A DNA stretch of 64,000 nt from Bacteroidales bacterium (GTDB lineage Bacteria > Bacteroidota > Bacteroidia > Bacteroidales > UBA3824), in assembly GCA_017417315.1 (NCBI GenBank), contig JAFPZK010000053.1, positions 62,001 through 126,000 on the forward strand, given 5' to 3'. This document shows positions 62,539-64,000 of the stretch, piece by piece (within the stretch, counting starts at the first letter, position 1; every line of letters begins with the position of its first letter). The translations under genes were made by a program, and so were the position numbers. The notes under the pieces are model-generated. The model was not told the DNA's origin. It saw nothing but the letters and a program-made list of their open reading frames with translations, and made no database searches.

Positions 62539-63759
62539 ATGAAAGTCAAACATCTTTTCTTGGCGGCAATTTTTGCTACCAATTTCGTCGCTTGTGATGA
62601 CAAGAACGACGACAACAATTCACCCGAAGCGGCTTCGGGCAACATTCTGTTTTCTACCACGGTAACAAATCCCGACGGCAGCAGCGGCAGCGGTTATTTA
62701 CAAGCAGTGTCAAGCATTGACGGCGGTATCAATTACGACAATTCCAACGCTATTCCGCTCGGTTTCGGCTCGTATCCGTGCGTCTGCAAAAGCGGCAACA
62801 TCTACGTCTTCCCCGATTATATGGGCGGAACGGAACTTAAACTCAAACGCTATATTCTTAACTCCTCCCAAAAACTTGAATTACAAGGTTCTATGGAACT
62901 TCCGGCAAATTCGAGCGCGGCAATCGTAACCGAGGCTTCTGACGAAAAAGCATACGTTTGCTGTCAGAGTTTGGATTTGATAATCGTCTTTAATCCCAAG
63001 ACGATGACGAAAATTTCAAGAATCGACCTTTCAAGTCTGCGCAACGAAGGTTTGGCAGCATATCCGGGTGCGATGTGTATCCGCGACGGCATTTTGTTCG
63101 TTGGATTGGAGCAGTACAATTCGAGTTGGATGCCCAACGAAAACGCCATCGAAATGGCACTTTACGATGTTAGCACCGATAAATTAATCAAAAAAATCCG
63201 CAACACCACGCTCGGAGTTTGCGGGCCTACACGTCCTATCGACAACGAATCTATTTTTGAGGACGAGAAAGGCGACATCTACGTTAATTGCACGGGTTCG
63301 TTCGGTTTTATTCCGGGATTCAACGCCGGAATTGTCCGCATAAAAAAAGGCGAAACCGAATTTGACGAAAGTTACGTTATCAATTTTGCTAACGACAAAA
63401 TCAGCGGTCTAAGTTGCGAATATGCCAACAATCTTATGATGACCCGTTATGCCGGCAACGGTAAACTTTTCGGCTACGCATACGCAATGGGTCTTGACCC
63501 AACGAACACAAATACTTACATTGCCAAAGTGATGTGTCCCGTTATCATCGACCTTTATAACAAGACGATGAAAGTAATTGACGGACTTCCGCTTTCTAAC
63601 GGACACGGCGTAGCAATGGGCAAGTGTGGCAACAAAATGGTGTTCGGCTCGGCAAACAACGAATACAACGGTTTTTGCGCTTACGACCTTTTGACGGGCG
63701 AAATCACTACCAAGACGGCTACCGTAACAGGCTTTCCGTCATTCTTTTATAGTTTTTAA
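62539..63759 (+). CDS. Surface lipoprotein, beta-propeller-like (resembles DUF4374)
   Basis: 406 residues. The lipoprotein signal has the lipobox FVAC (Cys19), followed by an Asp/Asn-rich run (DDKNDDNN) typical of Bacteroidetes surface export. The rest is strand-rich with repeated blade-like units. It resembles lipoproteins found in TonB-linked haem or metal uptake loci, but this is tentative. The next lipoprotein gene starts 25 bp later, so the two form an operon that continues beyond the window. Confidence 0.7.
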   Translation: MKVKHLFLAAIFATNFVACDDKNDDNNSPEAASGNILFSTTVTNPDGSSGSGYLQAVSSIDGGINYDNSNAIPLGFGSYPCVCKSGNIYVFPDYMGGTELKLKRYILNSSQKLELQGSMELPANSSAAIVTEASDEKAYVCCQSLDLIIVFNPKTMTKISRIDLSSLRNEGLAAYPGAMCIRDGILFVGLEQYNSSWMPNENAIEMALYDVSTDKLIKKIRNTTLGVCGPTRPIDNESIFEDEKGDIYVNCTGSFGFIPGFNAGIVRIKKGETEFDESYVINFANDKISGLSCEYANNLMMTRYAGNGKLFGYAYAMGLDPTNTNTYIAKVMCPVIIDLYNKTMKVIDGLPLSNGHGVAMGKCGNKMVFGSANNEYNGFCAYDLLTGEITTKTATVTGFPSFFYSF

Positions 63760-63784
63760 GTAATAATTACAATCACAATAAAAA

Positions 63785-64000
63785 ATGAATAAACACACAA
63801 AATTTGCTGCGGCACTTTTGTTAGCAGCAACAACTTCGTTTGTCTATGTATCTTGCGACGACGACAACGACAACAAAAATGAAGAAAAAAAAGTAACAGC
63901 AGAAGCCTCTGATTTTCAGAAAAAACTCGGCGGAACATTCGTAGAACTTTTCAAAGAGAATGGTTTTATGACAGAAAAATACGTGAGTTATTGGAAGGAA
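63785..64000 (+). CDS. Lipoprotein, N-terminal part (3' end outside window)
   Basis: 72 residues are visible. The lipobox is YVSC (Cys24), followed by DDDNDNKNEEKK and then a helical region (SDFQKKLGGTFVELFKENGF). The family cannot be decided from this part; it is probably co-transcribed with the preceding lipoprotein. Confidence 0.75.
   Translation, partial: MNKHTKFAAALLLAATTSFVYVSCDDDNDNKNEEKKVTAEASDFQKKLGGTFVELFKENGFMTEKYVSYWKE

Overview
The window comes from a Bacteroidetes chromosome, most likely Bacteroidales. The evidence is lineage-typical: many starts are preceded by the Bacteroides-type promoter (-33 TTG/TTTG, 19-21 bp, -7 TAnnTTTG) instead of a clear Shine-Dalgarno. There is a 728-residue type III glutamine synthetase (GlnN), an LL-diaminopimelate aminotransferase, a carboxyspermidine-type polyamine pathway, a protein ending in a domain that resembles a type IX secretion (T9SS) sorting domain, DNxDD-rich lipoproteins and a TonB receptor. 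I saw no rRNA, tRNA or CRISPR.

Layout. 1-1148 is the end of an RND-type exporter. 1203-5562 (minus) holds purC-purF-pyrG plus a truncated ATPase fragment. 5855-8692 holds a YhcG-type nuclease and a truncated HsdR_N/N6-methylase protein. dapL (9143-10339) and dapF (13628-14464) are separated by an XRE regulator and a methyltransferase/DUF262-HNH pair. gltD-gltB follow (14540-20369). 20615-29341 (plus) is a type I restriction-modification locus, hsdR - GHKL ATPase/nuclease - hsdS - REP-associated transposase - hsdM, peppered with a perfect 28-bp palindrome. glnN, a YhcG relic, asnB and a porin-like/P-II/Amt operon fill 29442-36901. The second half holds a hydrolase/nucleotidase fusion, carboxynorspermidine synthase and decarboxylase, aroB, an LRR protein, VTT and WaaA, a ThiF-like protein, a 1416-residue dehydratase-activase, a TonB receptor, three ATPases of two related classes, an operon of a putative alpha-helical pore-forming protein with a large surface protein, and two lipoproteins.

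Two themes tie this together. First, nitrogen assimilation: gltBD, glnN, asnB and porin-glnB-amt share one promoter type. A -7 TAnnTTTG box lies exactly 20 bp from a TTG that is embedded in a long conserved element (core CAATACCGATTGTTCGTAAT read on the plus strand), with a distal TACGGGAAATACGGA motif about 81 bp further upstream at three of the four. This reads as a regulon with an unidentified activator or repressor.

Second, defence and mobile genes have been placed repeatedly between these nitrogen and lysine genes. Several are damaged (truncated methylase, YhcG relic, fragment after pyrG), others appear intact. The type I locus is the most unusual: it carries a GHKL (MORC/MutL-like) ATPase fused to a PD-(D/E)XK-like end, overlapping hsdS. 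It has also been colonised by a REP/RAYT system whose palindromes sit in frame in the hsdS linker, form the hsdS stop codon, lie inside the transposase gene itself and form a tandem array before hsdM. Both methyltransferase genes of the two smaller loci are preceded by strongly structured leaders that end next to the start codon.
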